64,000 nucleotides of DNA from Bog-473 sp963745665. GTDB taxonomy: Bacteria; Actinomycetota; Acidimicrobiia; Acidimicrobiales; RAAP-2. Positions 17,812 to 26,711 of this stretch are shown here, piece by piece. The stretch spans positions 2,294,001 to 2,358,000 of the forward strand of contig CAVUYE010000002.1 of the NCBI GenBank assembly GCA_963745665.1, read 5' to 3'. The first letter of the stretch is position 1, and each line of letters opens with the position of its first letter. Both the position numbers and the translations under genes were made by a program. The notes beneath the pieces were generated by a model. The model was not told the origin of the DNA and ran no database searches. It was given only the letters and a program-made list of their open reading frames with translations.

Positions 17812-18606
17812 CTATGGGCGGGGCCGCTGCGCCGGGTACACGAGGTCGTAGATGCCGTCGACGCCCGAGCCGTGCAGGGTCAGCCCGCCGTCGACGACGA
17901 TGTTCTGACCGGTCACGAAGCGGGCCATGTCGGAGCAGAGGAAGACGACCACGTCCGCGATGTCCTCGGGTTCTCCGATCCGGCCCACAGGCGTCCCCTT
18001 CTCGAAACGCTCCGTCTGACTGGGCATGAACTCGAACATCTGCTCGGTCATGGCCGTCAGGATCATGCCCGGCGACACGGCGTTGACCCTGATGGTCGGC
18101 CCGTATTCCAAGGCGGCGGACGCGGTCAGCGCCGCCACGGCAGCCTTGCTCGCCGCATAGGGGCTCTCCCCCGCGGCGGGACGCGTCCCACTGATGGAGG
18201 CCGTGCTGACGATGGAGCCCCCTCCGCCGGCCAGGAGGTGCGGCACGGCAGCCCGGATGCCCGCCCAGACGCCCGTCAGGTTGACCCGGAGCACCCGGTC
18301 CCATTCGGCCACGTCCATCTCGTGCAGCTTGCTGAAGCTGCCCGTGCCCGCGTTGTTATAGATGACGGACAGGCCTCCCATGACTTCCGCCGCGGCGTCG
18401 ACTGCGGCGCGCAACGCGTCGGGATCTCCCACATCGACGCCGAAGGCGACGCCGCCGATCTCCTTGGCGACCACCTCGGCCGCGTCGCCGTTGACGTCGA
18501 GGACGGCGACCTGGGCCCCTTCTTCCGCCATCCGGCGGCAGGTCGCCCGCCCGATGCCCGATCCACCACCCGTCACCACCGCTCTCTGACCCTCAAGCAG
18601 TCCCAT
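17812..18606 (-). CDS. SDR family oxidoreductase
   Basis: The product has 264 residues from the ATG at 18606, chosen for the GGAGGAGGGG just upstream; a longer in-frame start lacks support. The NAD(P)-binding motif is TGGGSGIG, followed by NNAG, and the catalytic set is Ser (STASIS), Tyr and Lys in YAASK. It would oxidise a hydroxyacyl or alcohol substrate, or run in reverse. The gene overlaps the end of the thioesterase gene by 14 bp, indicating an operon with tesB and the ureidoglycolate-lyase-like gene. Confidence 0.9.
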   Translation of the reverse strand: MGLLEGQRAVVTGGGSGIGRATCRRMAEEGAQVAVLDVNGDAAEVVAKEIGGVAFGVDVGDPDALRAAVDAAAEVMGGLSVIYNNAGTGSFSKLHEMDVAEWDRVLRVNLTGVWAGIRAAVPHLLAGGGGSIVSTASISGTRPAAGESPYAASKAAVAALTASAALEYGPTIRVNAVSPGMILTAMTEQMFEFMPSQTERFEKGTPVGRIGEPEDIADVVVFLCSDMARFVTGQNIVVDGGLTLHGSGVDGIYDLVYPAQRPRP

Positions 18607-19513
18607 CGACCCCTCCTCCCGGCGCGTCACGAGCAGACCAGACTGGGGTCTCGACCTGGAGTGGTTCGTCGAGCTCCCGGATCAGCAATTCCTGCGCCAT
18701 GCTCAGGTGCAGGGTCCCGTCCTCTCCGTGCATCGTCGCGCGGATGGTGGCCCGGCCGCCTGCGTTCACGAGGGCCTGGATGTCGAAGAGGCTCCAGACG
18801 TCGGCCCGCCAGGGGCGATGGAACCACAACGCGTGGTCGAGGCTCGCATCGGTATGCCTGCCCCACACGCCGATGCTGTGCGGCCGGAACGAGGCCCCCG
18901 TCATATCCGAGAAGTACGCCAGGAATCCTGCGTGCACCGCCGGGTCGTCCGAAAGCGTCTCGCGGGACCGGAACCAGCAACGACGAGTCGACTGGTACGT
19001 GCCATCCTCCCGGCGCTCGGTCGTCCCGAGCTCTCGGACGTCGAAGGGAAAGGGTGCCTCGAACCCTTCGATCTCGCCGGGCGCAGGAACGCCAGGAGCC
19101 ATCGGGAGCTGATAGCTGTCCCCCTCTTCCGGACGGTGGAACGAGCAGGTCATGCGGAAGGTCTCCCTGCCCTCCACCGCGCTCGTCACCTGTCGTGTGC
19201 TGAAGGACCTCCCGTCCCGTACGCCGTCCACGACGTGGGTCGTCTCGGAACCAGGATTGGTCGGTCGCAGGAAATACCCGTGCAGGGAATGCACCTCGAG
19301 ACCGGTCGGAACGGTCTGCATGGCGGCGTTCAGGGCCTGGCCCACCACCATGCCCCCGAACACCCGACCGTGCACCCACCACTTCGGGCTGGTCGTGACG
19401 AAGGTCGGCCGGCCGTCGGTGTCCCGGCCTCTTGCGTGGGCTGTGAGTGAGTCGACCAGCTCGGCCACGGTGGCCGGCACCAGTTCGGCTTCTTCGGCGT
19501 CGTCAAGCTCCAC
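18593..19513 (-). CDS. tesB: Acyl-CoA thioesterase II (TesB family)
   Basis: The 306-residue double-hotdog thioesterase hydrolyses acyl-CoA to free acid and CoA. The N-terminal half has GRVFGGMVVGQALNAA and HSLHGYFLRPT. The catalytic Asp is in YFSDMTG, the Ser/Thr position is in SLDHALWFHR, and the Gln is in SMAQELLIR, matching the Asp-Thr-Gln triad of E. coli TesB with Ser for Thr. The start is GTG with GGAG eight bases upstream. It sits between the ureidoglycolate-lyase-like gene and the SDR in one operon. Confidence 0.9.
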   Translation of the reverse strand: MELDDAEEAELVPATVAELVDSLTAHARGRDTDGRPTFVTTSPKWWVHGRVFGGMVVGQALNAAMQTVPTGLEVHSLHGYFLRPTNPGSETTHVVDGVRDGRSFSTRQVTSAVEGRETFRMTCSFHRPEEGDSYQLPMAPGVPAPGEIEGFEAPFPFDVRELGTTERREDGTYQSTRRCWFRSRETLSDDPAVHAGFLAYFSDMTGASFRPHSIGVWGRHTDASLDHALWFHRPWRADVWSLFDIQALVNAGGRATIRATMHGEDGTLHLSMAQELLIRELDEPLQVETPVWSARDAPGGGVDGTA

Positions 19514-19543
19514 GGGTGGCTCCGCGGGCCGGCGGCGCGGCCC

Positions 19544-20059
19544 TCATGACAGATCGACCTCTACGGAGAGACCCTTCGAGGCCAGGTCGACGCAGCGGTT
19601 GTCCTCGGCGTAGCGGAGGCCCTGGACGTTGAAGAGCCGCACCTCGGGACCTTCCATCGGGAACGGTCCCCAGTGCCAGGTGCCCTGGTGCAGCACCAGC
19701 GACTCCAGTGGCTCGATCCGGAAGGCGCGGATGGTGGCCGCCTCCGACTCGTCGGTGAATTCGACGTCGGCGGGAGCCACCACGATGACGGCCGGGACGT
19801 TGAGCGGCATGAGAACCTGGGTGTGGGTGTCGTGGCGGAACAGCATTTCGCAGCGCAGGCCGATGGGCGTCTCGGGGACTTCGGCCCGGGCGTGCCCGAT
19901 CAGGTTCACGTGGGCATCCGCCCACACGAACGTCATCGTCTCCTTGCCGTCGCTCGGATCGACGTCGGCGACGGGGAGCCAACCGAACGATGACCAGGCC
20001 GCCCCGCTCAGTGGTTCCGGGACCATGGCACGTTCTCTCTTCGCTACGTCTGGGGACAT
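19544..20059 (-). CDS. Ureidoglycolate lyase-like protein (AllA fold)
   Basis: This 171-residue protein resembles the AllA/ureidoglycolate lyase family (PF04115 type). It shows RCEMLFRHDTHTQVLMPLN, then PAVIVVAPAD and the signature LVLHQGTWHWGPFP. AllA splits ureidoglycolate into glyoxylate and urea. No other purine-degradation gene is nearby. Here the neighbours are TesB and an SDR downstream, and across the divergent promoter a cupin and a D-2-hydroxyacid dehydrogenase, so a different 2-hydroxy-acid-type substrate is possible. Operator site B lies 74 bp upstream. Confidence 0.75.
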   Translation of the reverse strand: MSPDVAKRERAMVPEPLSGAAWSSFGWLPVADVDPSDGKETMTFVWADAHVNLIGHARAEVPETPIGLRCEMLFRHDTHTQVLMPLNVPAVIVVAPADVEFTDESEAATIRAFRIEPLESLVLHQGTWHWGPFPMEGPEVRLFNVQGLRYAEDNRCVDLASKGLSVEVDLS

Positions 20060-20132
20060 CGCTCGCTCTCATCTCCTCGTCCACCGCGCCGCCGGCCGCC
20101 CTGATCGGGTGCGCCCGGACGCAACGCGGCCT

Positions 20133-20154
20133 AACCTGACATCCGAGTCAGTCT
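20133..20154. promoter_or_regulatory. TetR-type operator palindrome (site B)
   Basis: AACCTGAC, spacer ATCCGA, GTCAGTCT: the left arm equals site A and the inner five pairs are perfect. It sits between the divergent ureidoglycolate-lyase-like operon (start 20059) and the cupin operon (start 20179) and could control both. Confidence 0.65.
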
Positions 20155-20178
20155 AGGAAACCTTGGGAGGCCAACAGG

Positions 20179-20562
20179 ATGGATGTGCGCAGCATTGAAG
20201 CCAAGGCGCCGGTCGTCGAGCACAACGGCACCGTCCCGGTCTGGTGGATGATCGAGTCCCGCGAGTTCAAGGACATCACCGATGGGGGCTACCTGGAGCT
20301 GGTCAACGAATTCGAGGTACCAGGTGGCGGCCTGGTGGACCCTCATTCCCATCCGACCCACGAGTTCTATTACGTCATGAACGGGAAGGGCATCATGACG
20401 ATCGACGGCGAAGACCGTGCGATCTCCCAGGGCGACCTCGTCTACATCCCGCCGGATAAGGTCCACTCGCTGCGCCCCGTCAGTGACCATGCGCCGATCC
20501 ACTGTTTCTGCTTCGCCATCGGCGTCAAAGGCGCTGGCGCCATCAACTACACGACGCACTAG
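20179..20562 (+). CDS. Single-domain cupin protein
   Basis: The 127-residue cupin_2 protein has the metal-binding motif PHSHPTHEFYYVMNGKG (two His and a Glu, near residues 55-65). The second motif contributes His near 95 in DLVYIPPDKVHSLRP. A metal-dependent isomerase, decarboxylase or sensor role is possible. The stop TAG is followed at once by the GTG of the dehydrogenase gene, so the two are translated together. Operator site B is 24 bp upstream of the ATG, close enough to block transcription. Confidence 0.85.
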   Translation: MDVRSIEAKAPVVEHNGTVPVWWMIESREFKDITDGGYLELVNEFEVPGGGLVDPHSHPTHEFYYVMNGKGIMTIDGEDRAISQGDLVYIPPDKVHSLRPVSDHAPIHCFCFAIGVKGAGAINYTTH

Positions 20563-21531
20563 GTGGCGCGCGTCCTCGTCACCCGCCCCCTGACGGAGGG
20601 CGGGACCGACCCCCTGATGGAGGCCGGCCACGAGATCGTGCTGCCGCGCGAGGACGGATCAGCCCTCCCACCCGATGAGCTGGTCGGTCTGGCCGCAGAG
20701 TTCGATGGGATCGTGAGCCACCTCACCGATCGCATCGATACGGCGGTGCTCGAGTCGGGGCGGAACGGGAGGCTCAAGGTCGTGGCCAATGCGGCGGTGG
20801 GCTACGACAACATCGACGTCGTCTCGGCGACTGCGATGGGCATCACGATCTGCAACACCCCCGGGGTGCTCGATGACACAACGGCCGATCTGGCATTCCT
20901 TCTCATTCTCGCGGCCACCCGTCTGGCCACCGACGCCGAGCGAGACCTTCGAGAGGGCCGGTGGACCGGGTGGGGGTTCGGCACGCATCTCGCCCGTGAC
21001 GTGCATGGTGCGACTCTCGGCCTCGTCGGCTTCGGTCGCATCGCCCGTGCGGTGGCCCAGCGAGCGATCGGGTTCGACATGGAGGTCCTCCACACGACGC
21101 GCCACGACACCGGCCTCCCCGGCTTCATCCCGACGCTCGACGACTTGTTGGAGCGATCGGACATCGTGAGTCTGCATGTTCCGCTCACCGAGTCGACGCG
21201 CCATCTCATCGGCGCGGCGGAACTCGCCCGTATGAAGACGACGGCTGTGCTGATCAATACGGCCCGGGGGCCGGTGGTGGACGAGAATGCGCTGGTCGAC
21301 GCTCTCGAGGCGGGCTCCATCTACGCCGCCGGGCTCGACGTGTTCGATGGGGAGCCGAAGTTGAATCCACGCTTGCTCACCGCACCCCGCACAACCCTGC
21401 TTCCTCACATCGGGAGTGCAACTATCGCGACCCGGACCCGCATGGCGCAGCTCGCATGTCAGGGCGTCTGTGACGTTCTGGCGGGCCGGAGGCCTCCCAA
21501 CGTCGTCGTTCCGGCACCGCAACCCGTCTAG
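20563..21531 (+). CDS. D-2-hydroxyacid dehydrogenase (glyoxylate/hydroxypyruvate reductase type)
   Basis: This 322-residue NAD(P)-dependent enzyme interconverts 2-keto and D-2-hydroxy acids. The Rossmann motif is GLVGFGRIARAVAQRA. The catalytic Arg lies in INTARGPVVDE, the Glu in GLDVFDGEP, and the His in LLPHIGSA. The GTG start immediately follows the cupin stop. With the ureidoglycolate-lyase-like gene on the other side of the shared promoter, this suggests glyoxylate or a related 2-oxo acid as an intermediate, which is inference. Confidence 0.9.
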   Translation: MARVLVTRPLTEGGTDPLMEAGHEIVLPREDGSALPPDELVGLAAEFDGIVSHLTDRIDTAVLESGRNGRLKVVANAAVGYDNIDVVSATAMGITICNTPGVLDDTTADLAFLLILAATRLATDAERDLREGRWTGWGFGTHLARDVHGATLGLVGFGRIARAVAQRAIGFDMEVLHTTRHDTGLPGFIPTLDDLLERSDIVSLHVPLTESTRHLIGAAELARMKTTAVLINTARGPVVDENALVDALEAGSIYAAGLDVFDGEPKLNPRLLTAPRTTLLPHIGSATIATRTRMAQLACQGVCDVLAGRRPPNVVVPAPQPV

Positions 21532-21640
21532 CAACGACCGTTCCCTTTCGAGCCCGAGAACCCACGGCGAATCAGCCGGGGATCGAAGGATACGATCCGA
21601 CCTTCATTGGTGGGCTCTCCACGTCGGAGCGGAGGTGGCG

Positions 21641-24628
21641 GTGCAAACGGTCCGGGGACTCGCCGTCACTGCGCTGGCTTTCGTGGTGACCGTCGCCCTC
21701 ATGGGTGCTCTCGGTAGCCAAGCTCCGACGGTCCCGGCGGGGGCAGATGTGACGCCGACCTGGCAGACGACCGCCGCTTACACGCCGCTGGCAAACGTGA
21801 GCGCGCTTTCCTGCGCGCCGAGCACGACGGAGAGCACTACGACCTGCGTGGCGGTGGGCGACAACGGTGGCAGCCTCGCCTCCATCATCGTCACGCACAA
21901 TGGCGGCAGCACCTGGTCGGACACGACTCCCCCATCGGGTGTGACATCGCTCTCCACTGTCTCGTGTCCATCGTCCGCCGTCTGCTACGCCGGCGGGGAT
22001 GCGGGGATCATGAAGTCGAGTGACGGCGGCGCCACCTGGATGGTCCAGGACTCGACGTTCACTCCCCTGTCGATTTCCTGCTTCATGATTGACGAATGCA
22101 CAGCGGTCGGCGGAACAGACATTGTCGGAACCACGGATGGTTCGAACTGGAATCTCCAAACGGCACCCTCAGGGCTGAATTTGCTCTCAAGCGTGTCTTG
22201 CCCTAGCTCTACCACCTGCGTTGCCGTCGGATCCCAGAACGGATTGCCGTCCATCGTCGGCACCCAAGATGGCAATACCTGGGCGACGCTGGATCTACCA
22301 TCCGTGTTGTCACTGCAATCAATCTCGTGCGCGATATCAACGACTTGTGTCGTAGCTGGCATTGGCGAAGGTGGCGGAGCAACATCGCTCAGCACGGTGG
22401 ACCTAACTGCCTGGACGCCACGTGTCTCCATCCCGTTCGGGACACGGCTGAACTCCATCGCCTGCACAAGCGAAACCACCTGCATCGCCGTCGGAACAAA
22501 CCTCAGTTCGACCCCATACGTCATCAGCACCTCGAACAACGGTTCGACATGGTCGTCCCAGAACTCACCCCCCAACGCTGTCGAGGTCACAAGTATCTCC
22601 TGCTCGGATCCCGAAGACTGCGTTGCGGTGGGCAACAACGGCAACCTCGGGGCCGGTTCCACGATTATGGGTACGACGACCGGCGGACTCACCTGGACGG
22701 CGCAAACGCCGCCGTCGGGCACGAGTCAGTTGAGTTCGGTTTCGTGCCCGACCACGGCTGACTGCTTCGCGGTGGGAGTGAACTCCGTTCTCGCTTCGGT
22801 CAACGAAGGCTACGCATGGAGCCCACAGTCCATTCCATCCGATGTCGCCGGCCTCAACGCAATTTCATGTGCGTCGACGTCCGACTGCACGGCGGTTGGG
22901 TTCGGCATCTTCGGCAGCCCGGTCATCATCGGAACCGTCGACGCGGGGGTGACCTGGAGCTCTGAACCGATCCCCCTCGGAGTGGGCATCCTGACCGGAG
23001 TCTCATGCGCGAGCACGACCGACTGTCATGCCGTGAGCGATTTCGGCGATTCAGCTCCCAGCATCATTGCGACGGGCGACGGCGGTGCGACGTGGACGGC
23101 GGAGCCCTACCCGGGGATCGTGACCAACTTCACGGGGATCTCCTGCCCAGACACTGGGCACTGCACTGCCGTAGGTCAGTCGTCGGGCGGCCCGAGTGCC
23201 GTGATCCTCGCCACCGCCGACGGTGGGACGACCTGGGTCCCTCAGACGCCGCCGGCGGCCCTCACCAGCCTCGACGGCATCTCGTGTGCCAACGACACGG
23301 ATTGCCTCGCCACCGGCCCCGACGTCATAGGGACAACAGACGGCGGCTCCACCTGGGACGACCTGGGCACTCCCGCCGGGTCAACCGCTTTGGAGTCCGT
23401 CAGCTGCATCAGCCCGACGACGTGCACGGCGGTGGGAGGCGCCAGCATCATCACGACAGTGGACCAAGGCAGCGAGTGGACGGCAGAACCAACGCCGCCC
23501 GGCGTCGCGAAACTCGCCGGAGTTGCCTGCGCCAGCCCGGTGAACTGCGAAGCAGTAGGGACGGGCTCGAACTTTGGCGGCACCGTCGTCACCCTCTCGG
23601 CGCCGCCGAATGTCGCCACCACCAGCCTGCCCATCGGCACCATCGGCGTGCCGTATTCCGGCTCGCTGTCTGCCAGCGGCGGATTGGCGCCGTACTCCTG
23701 GGCGGTTGCCGGAGGAGCACTGCCACCCGGGGTCGATCTGGCGACGAACGGCAGCCTCAGTGGGACACCGACCATCTCCGGGCGGTACCAGGTCACGTTC
23801 AGCGTGACGGACTCCAACTTCCTGTCGACCCAGGCCAACGTCGTCATCTCCATCGAGCCCATCAGCGCACCTGGATACTGGGAGGTCGCCAGCGACGGAG
23901 GCATCTTCAGCTACGGCGGCGCCCAGTTCTACGGGTCCACGGGGAGCCTGCACCTGAACGCACCCATCGTCGGCATGGCCGCCACACCCGATGACGCCGG
24001 GTACTGGTTGCTGGCGTCCGACGGCGGCATCTTCGCTTTCGGCGACGCCGTCTTCTATGGATCGACCGGGGGCGCGCACCTCAATGCGCCCATCGTTGCC
24101 ATGACGCCCACCCCCGACGGGGGTGGCTACTGGCTCGTCGCCTCCGACGGCGGGATCTTCGCATTCGGGGATGCCAACTTCTACGGGTCGACAGGCGGCA
24201 TGAGGCTCGACCGGCCCATCGTGGGCATGGCGTCGACCATCGATGGGCAGGGCTACTGGCTCGTGGCGTCCGACGGCGGCATCTTCGCCTACGGCGATGC
24301 GGCCTTCCTCGGTTCCACCGGCGGCCTGCCGCTCGAGAAGCCGATCGTGGGCATGACCGCCGCCCCCGACGGCAGCGGGTACTGGCTGGTGGCGTCGGAC
24401 GGCGGCATCTTCAACTTCGGCAACGTGTCCTACTTCGGATCGGCCGGAGGCACGCCGATCAGCGCTCCGGTAGTGGGTATGGATCGCACGGCCGACGGGC
24501 AGGGGTACTGGATGGTTGGGCGCGATGGGGGGATCTTCAGCTACGGCGACGCCGGCTTCTTCGGCTCCGCCGGGGGGTTGCATCTGAACAGCCCCGTCGT
24601 CGGGATGGCCGCCATCCAGTCGTTGTAG
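21641..24628 (+). CDS. Large secreted repeat protein (Cys-pair propeller repeats, Ig-like domain, 6 x 42-aa repeats)
   Basis: The product has about 995 residues from GTG 21641, chosen for the GGAGG just upstream and because it begins a signal sequence (VQTVRGLAVTALAFVVTVALM). About 650 residues follow, made of units with the core SCxSxTxCxAVG and GGxTW, like BNR/sialidase-type propeller blades with one Cys pair each. Then comes an Ig-like putative domain (PYSGSLSASGGLAPYSW...LSGTPTISGRYQVTFSVTD). The last six units of about 42 residues have a GYWLVASDGGIFxFGDAxFYGSTGG-like core. A second protein with the same ends is at 44201. Probably cell-surface or exported; function unknown. Confidence 0.8.
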   Translation: MQTVRGLAVTALAFVVTVALMGALGSQAPTVPAGADVTPTWQTTAAYTPLANVSALSCAPSTTESTTTCVAVGDNGGSLASIIVTHNGGSTWSDTTPPSGVTSLSTVSCPSSAVCYAGGDAGIMKSSDGGATWMVQDSTFTPLSISCFMIDECTAVGGTDIVGTTDGSNWNLQTAPSGLNLLSSVSCPSSTTCVAVGSQNGLPSIVGTQDGNTWATLDLPSVLSLQSISCAISTTCVVAGIGEGGGATSLSTVDLTAWTPRVSIPFGTRLNSIACTSETTCIAVGTNLSSTPYVISTSNNGSTWSSQNSPPNAVEVTSISCSDPEDCVAVGNNGNLGAGSTIMGTTTGGLTWTAQTPPSGTSQLSSVSCPTTADCFAVGVNSVLASVNEGYAWSPQSIPSDVAGLNAISCASTSDCTAVGFGIFGSPVIIGTVDAGVTWSSEPIPLGVGILTGVSCASTTDCHAVSDFGDSAPSIIATGDGGATWTAEPYPGIVTNFTGISCPDTGHCTAVGQSSGGPSAVILATADGGTTWVPQTPPAALTSLDGISCANDTDCLATGPDVIGTTDGGSTWDDLGTPAGSTALESVSCISPTTCTAVGGASIITTVDQGSEWTAEPTPPGVAKLAGVACASPVNCEAVGTGSNFGGTVVTLSAPPNVATTSLPIGTIGVPYSGSLSASGGLAPYSWAVAGGALPPGVDLATNGSLSGTPTISGRYQVTFSVTDSNFLSTQANVVISIEPISAPGYWEVASDGGIFSYGGAQFYGSTGSLHLNAPIVGMAATPDDAGYWLLASDGGIFAFGDAVFYGSTGGAHLNAPIVAMTPTPDGGGYWLVASDGGIFAFGDANFYGSTGGMRLDRPIVGMASTIDGQGYWLVASDGGIFAYGDAAFLGSTGGLPLEKPIVGMTAAPDGSGYWLVASDGGIFNFGNVSYFGSAGGTPISAPVVGMDRTADGQGYWMVGRDGGIFSYGDAGFFGSAGGLHLNSPVVGMAAIQSL
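23872..24627 (+). repeat. Six tandem ~126-bp repeats coding 42-residue units
   Basis: Six in-frame units, each beginning GYW or a close variant (GYWEVAS, GYWLLAS, GYWLVAS three times, GYWMVGR), fill the C-terminus of the preceding protein. The spacing is regular and the conserved DGGIF and PIVGM words repeat, which suggests a six-bladed propeller or solenoid. The units are diverged at DNA level, so the array looks old rather than recently amplified. Confidence 0.8.
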
Positions 24629-24646
24629 TGAGGGTCACCCTCACCG

Positions 24647-25156
24647 TCACCACCGGTTCGAGTGCGTGAGCGTCCGCTCCAAAATGCCCAACGTCGCCCG
24701 CAGGGCCGACTCGGGGATGATGGGGAAGATGTTGGCCTCTTTCCATTGGGGATCGATGGTCGACCAGTCGTAGTACGAGGTGACCAGCGTGCCGTTACCG
24801 TCCTCCGCCGGCGAGAGCCGGTAGCCGTAGATGTGGCCGATCTGCGGCTTGATCTGGCCCTGAATTGTCCAGGCGATCTCCCGGTCTGGTTCGAAGGTCG
24901 TGATATGGACGGTGACGTCGTAGCGCCCCATGGGGAAGTCGTTGAGCGCCGCACGATCCATGTGGATCACGAACTCGTCGCCGACCTTGGTGGCAGGCGC
25001 GCCGGTGGAGTCCATCAACATGCCGGAACTGTCGATGGAAACGTGGCCCTTGGGGTCACACAGAAGGGCGAAAATACGCGCCGCTTCGGCAGGGATGATC
25101 CGCCCCACCTCCATGCGCTCCAGCGTCTCGTCCGCAGCCGTGGTCTCTTCGCTCAT
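24647..25156 (-). CDS. SRPBCC/polyketide-cyclase-like protein
   Basis: The product has 169 residues from the ATG at 25156 (MSEETTAADE). The fold signature is ERMEVGRIIPAEAARIFALLCDPKGHVSID, with a later GHIYGYRLSPAEDGNGTLVTSYYDW and a C-terminal helix. It resembles actinobacterial SRPBCC proteins that bind lipids or aromatic polyketides. The gene stands alone between the repeat protein and the RraA-like gene on the same strand, with no partner that reveals its ligand. Confidence 0.75.
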   Translation of the reverse strand: MSEETTAADETLERMEVGRIIPAEAARIFALLCDPKGHVSIDSSGMLMDSTGAPATKVGDEFVIHMDRAALNDFPMGRYDVTVHITTFEPDREIAWTIQGQIKPQIGHIYGYRLSPAEDGNGTLVTSYYDWSTIDPQWKEANIFPIIPESALRATLGILERTLTHSNRW

Positions 25157-25224
25157 AGCGCATTGTGCCACCCGCCGGCCGAATCGCCGGCTTGATCGCC
25201 ATCGCCATCCCAGGCCCCAGGCGT

Positions 25225-25896
25225 CTACCCGCCATCCCCCCGCCGCACCAGCGAGGCGTCGAGCCCGAGCAGCTCCACCGTCGTCGATCCGGACTTGAGG
25301 GCCGAGAAGTATCCCGCCTCCTTCGCCTCACGGTCCTGCCCCGCGGCCAGCACGTCCGACAGCGCGTCACCCGCGACGAACGCGACGCCATCCACGTCGG
25401 CCACCACCCAGTCCCCCAACGCCACCCGGGCGCCGCCCACCCGCACCGGCGCCCCGACCGTCCCCGGCTTGTCCTTGGTCGCACCGGTGAGGGCGATCGC
25501 CGCCGAGAACACCGGGAACCCGTGGGCCTCCAGAGCGGCCACGTCACGCACCCCCCCGTCGAGGACCAGTCCGGCCAGGCCGGCGGCCTCCGCCGCCGTG
25601 GTCAATACCTCGCCCCAGTAGCCCCGGTCGGCCACCTGCCCCACGTCGACGACGAGGACGCTCCCCCGCGGTGCCGTCGTCACGGCCACGTGCACCGCCA
25701 GGTTGTCCCCCGGCGTGCAGCCCACGGGGTACGCCGGGGCTGCCACCGCGGCGCCGGACCACGCCGGCCGGAGCCGGCGGTCGGCAGCCCGGCCACCCGA
25801 CTCGCCGATGGTGGCCGAACCGAGCCGCGCCAACGCAGCAGCAACCGCCGCCCCGTCCCCGGAACTGTCGCTCGTCGAAGTCGTCTTCGTGCTCAC
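25225..25896 (-). CDS. RraA-like / 4-hydroxy-4-methyl-2-oxoglutarate aldolase family protein
   Basis: The product has 223 residues from GTG 25896, with GAGGAGGA seven bases upstream. It shows the family core PAYPVGCTPGDNLAVHVAV, VLVVDVGQVADRGYWGEVLTTAA and LVLDGGVRDV, containing the Gly-rich loop and the Arg-Asp pair used for metal and pyruvyl substrate binding. Members are either RNase E regulators (RraA) or pyruvate-forming aldolases. Actinobacteria lacking the usual RNase E partner and the neighbouring catabolic genes favour an aldolase. It is divergent from the ThuA-like gene. Confidence 0.8.
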   Translation of the reverse strand: MSTKTTSTSDSSGDGAAVAAALARLGSATIGESGGRAADRRLRPAWSGAAVAAPAYPVGCTPGDNLAVHVAVTTAPRGSVLVVDVGQVADRGYWGEVLTTAAEAAGLAGLVLDGGVRDVAALEAHGFPVFSAAIALTGATKDKPGTVGAPVRVGGARVALGDWVVADVDGVAFVAGDALSDVLAAGQDREAKEAGYFSALKSGSTTVELLGLDASLVRRGDGG

Positions 25897-25984
25897 GTCG
25901 TAGATCCTCCTCGGTCGGCGTCGGGTGCGGCACGTGCATTGGACCACCGGGCAGGGGCGCGGCACCAGCCCTACACTCCCCGGC

Positions 25985-26677
25985 GTGTCCGACGAGATGC
26001 TGATCGTGACCCAGGTCGCCCCTTACGTCGACGGGCCGGCCGGCGTGCATGGTGTCCTGAGCCAGGCGGCGACCGGGCTCTCCGAGCTCGCCAGGATGTC
26101 CGGCATCACCCCCACCGTGGTCACCGACGTGAGCGATGTCTCACCCGACCGGCTGGCGGCGGCCCGCGTCCTGGCCCTGTTCACCATCGGGGAGACGCCG
26201 TGGTCCCCAGCGCAGAAGTTCGCGGCACAACAGGCCTGGCGCGACGGGTCGCTGCGCCTCCTCGGCGTCCACTCCGCCACCGACGCCAGCCACACGTGGC
26301 CCGAGTACGGCGACATGCTCGGGGCCCGCTTCGACGGCCATCCCTGGACGCAGGAGTTCGCCATCGACGTCGTGGACGCCGACCATCCGGCCACGGCCCA
26401 CCTCGGCGCACGCTGGGATTGGCGCGACGAGGTCTATCTCTTCACGGCCCTGCGGCCCGACGCCCGCGTCCTGCTCCGGCTGGCGGAGGACCAGGTCGAC
26501 CTCTCCGCGCCCGGAGGCCGCGTCCCCGAGTGCGGCTTCCCCCTGGCCTGGAGCCTGGAGGACGGCGCCGCCCGCACCTTCTACACCGCGCTCGGCCACT
26601 TCCCGGGAGCGTGGGAGACGCCGCCCTACCTGCAGCATCTGGCCGGAGGCCTCGCCTGGCTGGCCCCGAGCGCCTAG
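25985..26677 (+). CDS. ThuA-like domain protein
   Basis: The product has about 230 residues, from GTG 25985 or the ATG at 25997. It has a class I glutamine-amidotransferase-like fold as in ThuA: PYVDGPAGVHGVLSQ, then RVLALFTIGETPWSPAQKFAAQQAWRDG, then LRLLGVHSATDASHTWPEYGDMLGARFDGHPW. The late His motif ALGHFPGAWE is also present. ThuA members take part in sugar catabolism (3-keto-glycosides) but their chemistry is poorly defined. It leads a plus-strand run towards the alcohol dehydrogenase, with operator site C starting at its stop codon. Confidence 0.75.
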   Translation: MSDEMLIVTQVAPYVDGPAGVHGVLSQAATGLSELARMSGITPTVVTDVSDVSPDRLAAARVLALFTIGETPWSPAQKFAAQQAWRDGSLRLLGVHSATDASHTWPEYGDMLGARFDGHPWTQEFAIDVVDADHPATAHLGARWDWRDEVYLFTALRPDARVLLRLAEDQVDLSAPGGRVPECGFPLAWSLEDGAARTFYTALGHFPGAWETPPYLQHLAGGLAWLAPSA

Positions 26678-26697
26678 CCTGACGTCCATGTCAGGGT
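26676..26697. promoter_or_regulatory. TetR-type operator palindrome (site C)
   Basis: AGCCTGAC, spacer GTCCAT, GTCAGGGT: the six inner pairs CCTGAC/GTCAGG are perfect. It begins in the ThuA-like gene's TAG and covers an in-frame ATG (26688) of the alcohol dehydrogenase frame. The usual start would be the later ATG at 26712. Confidence 0.7.
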
Positions 26698-26711
26698 CAG
26701 CGCTCCCCGAG

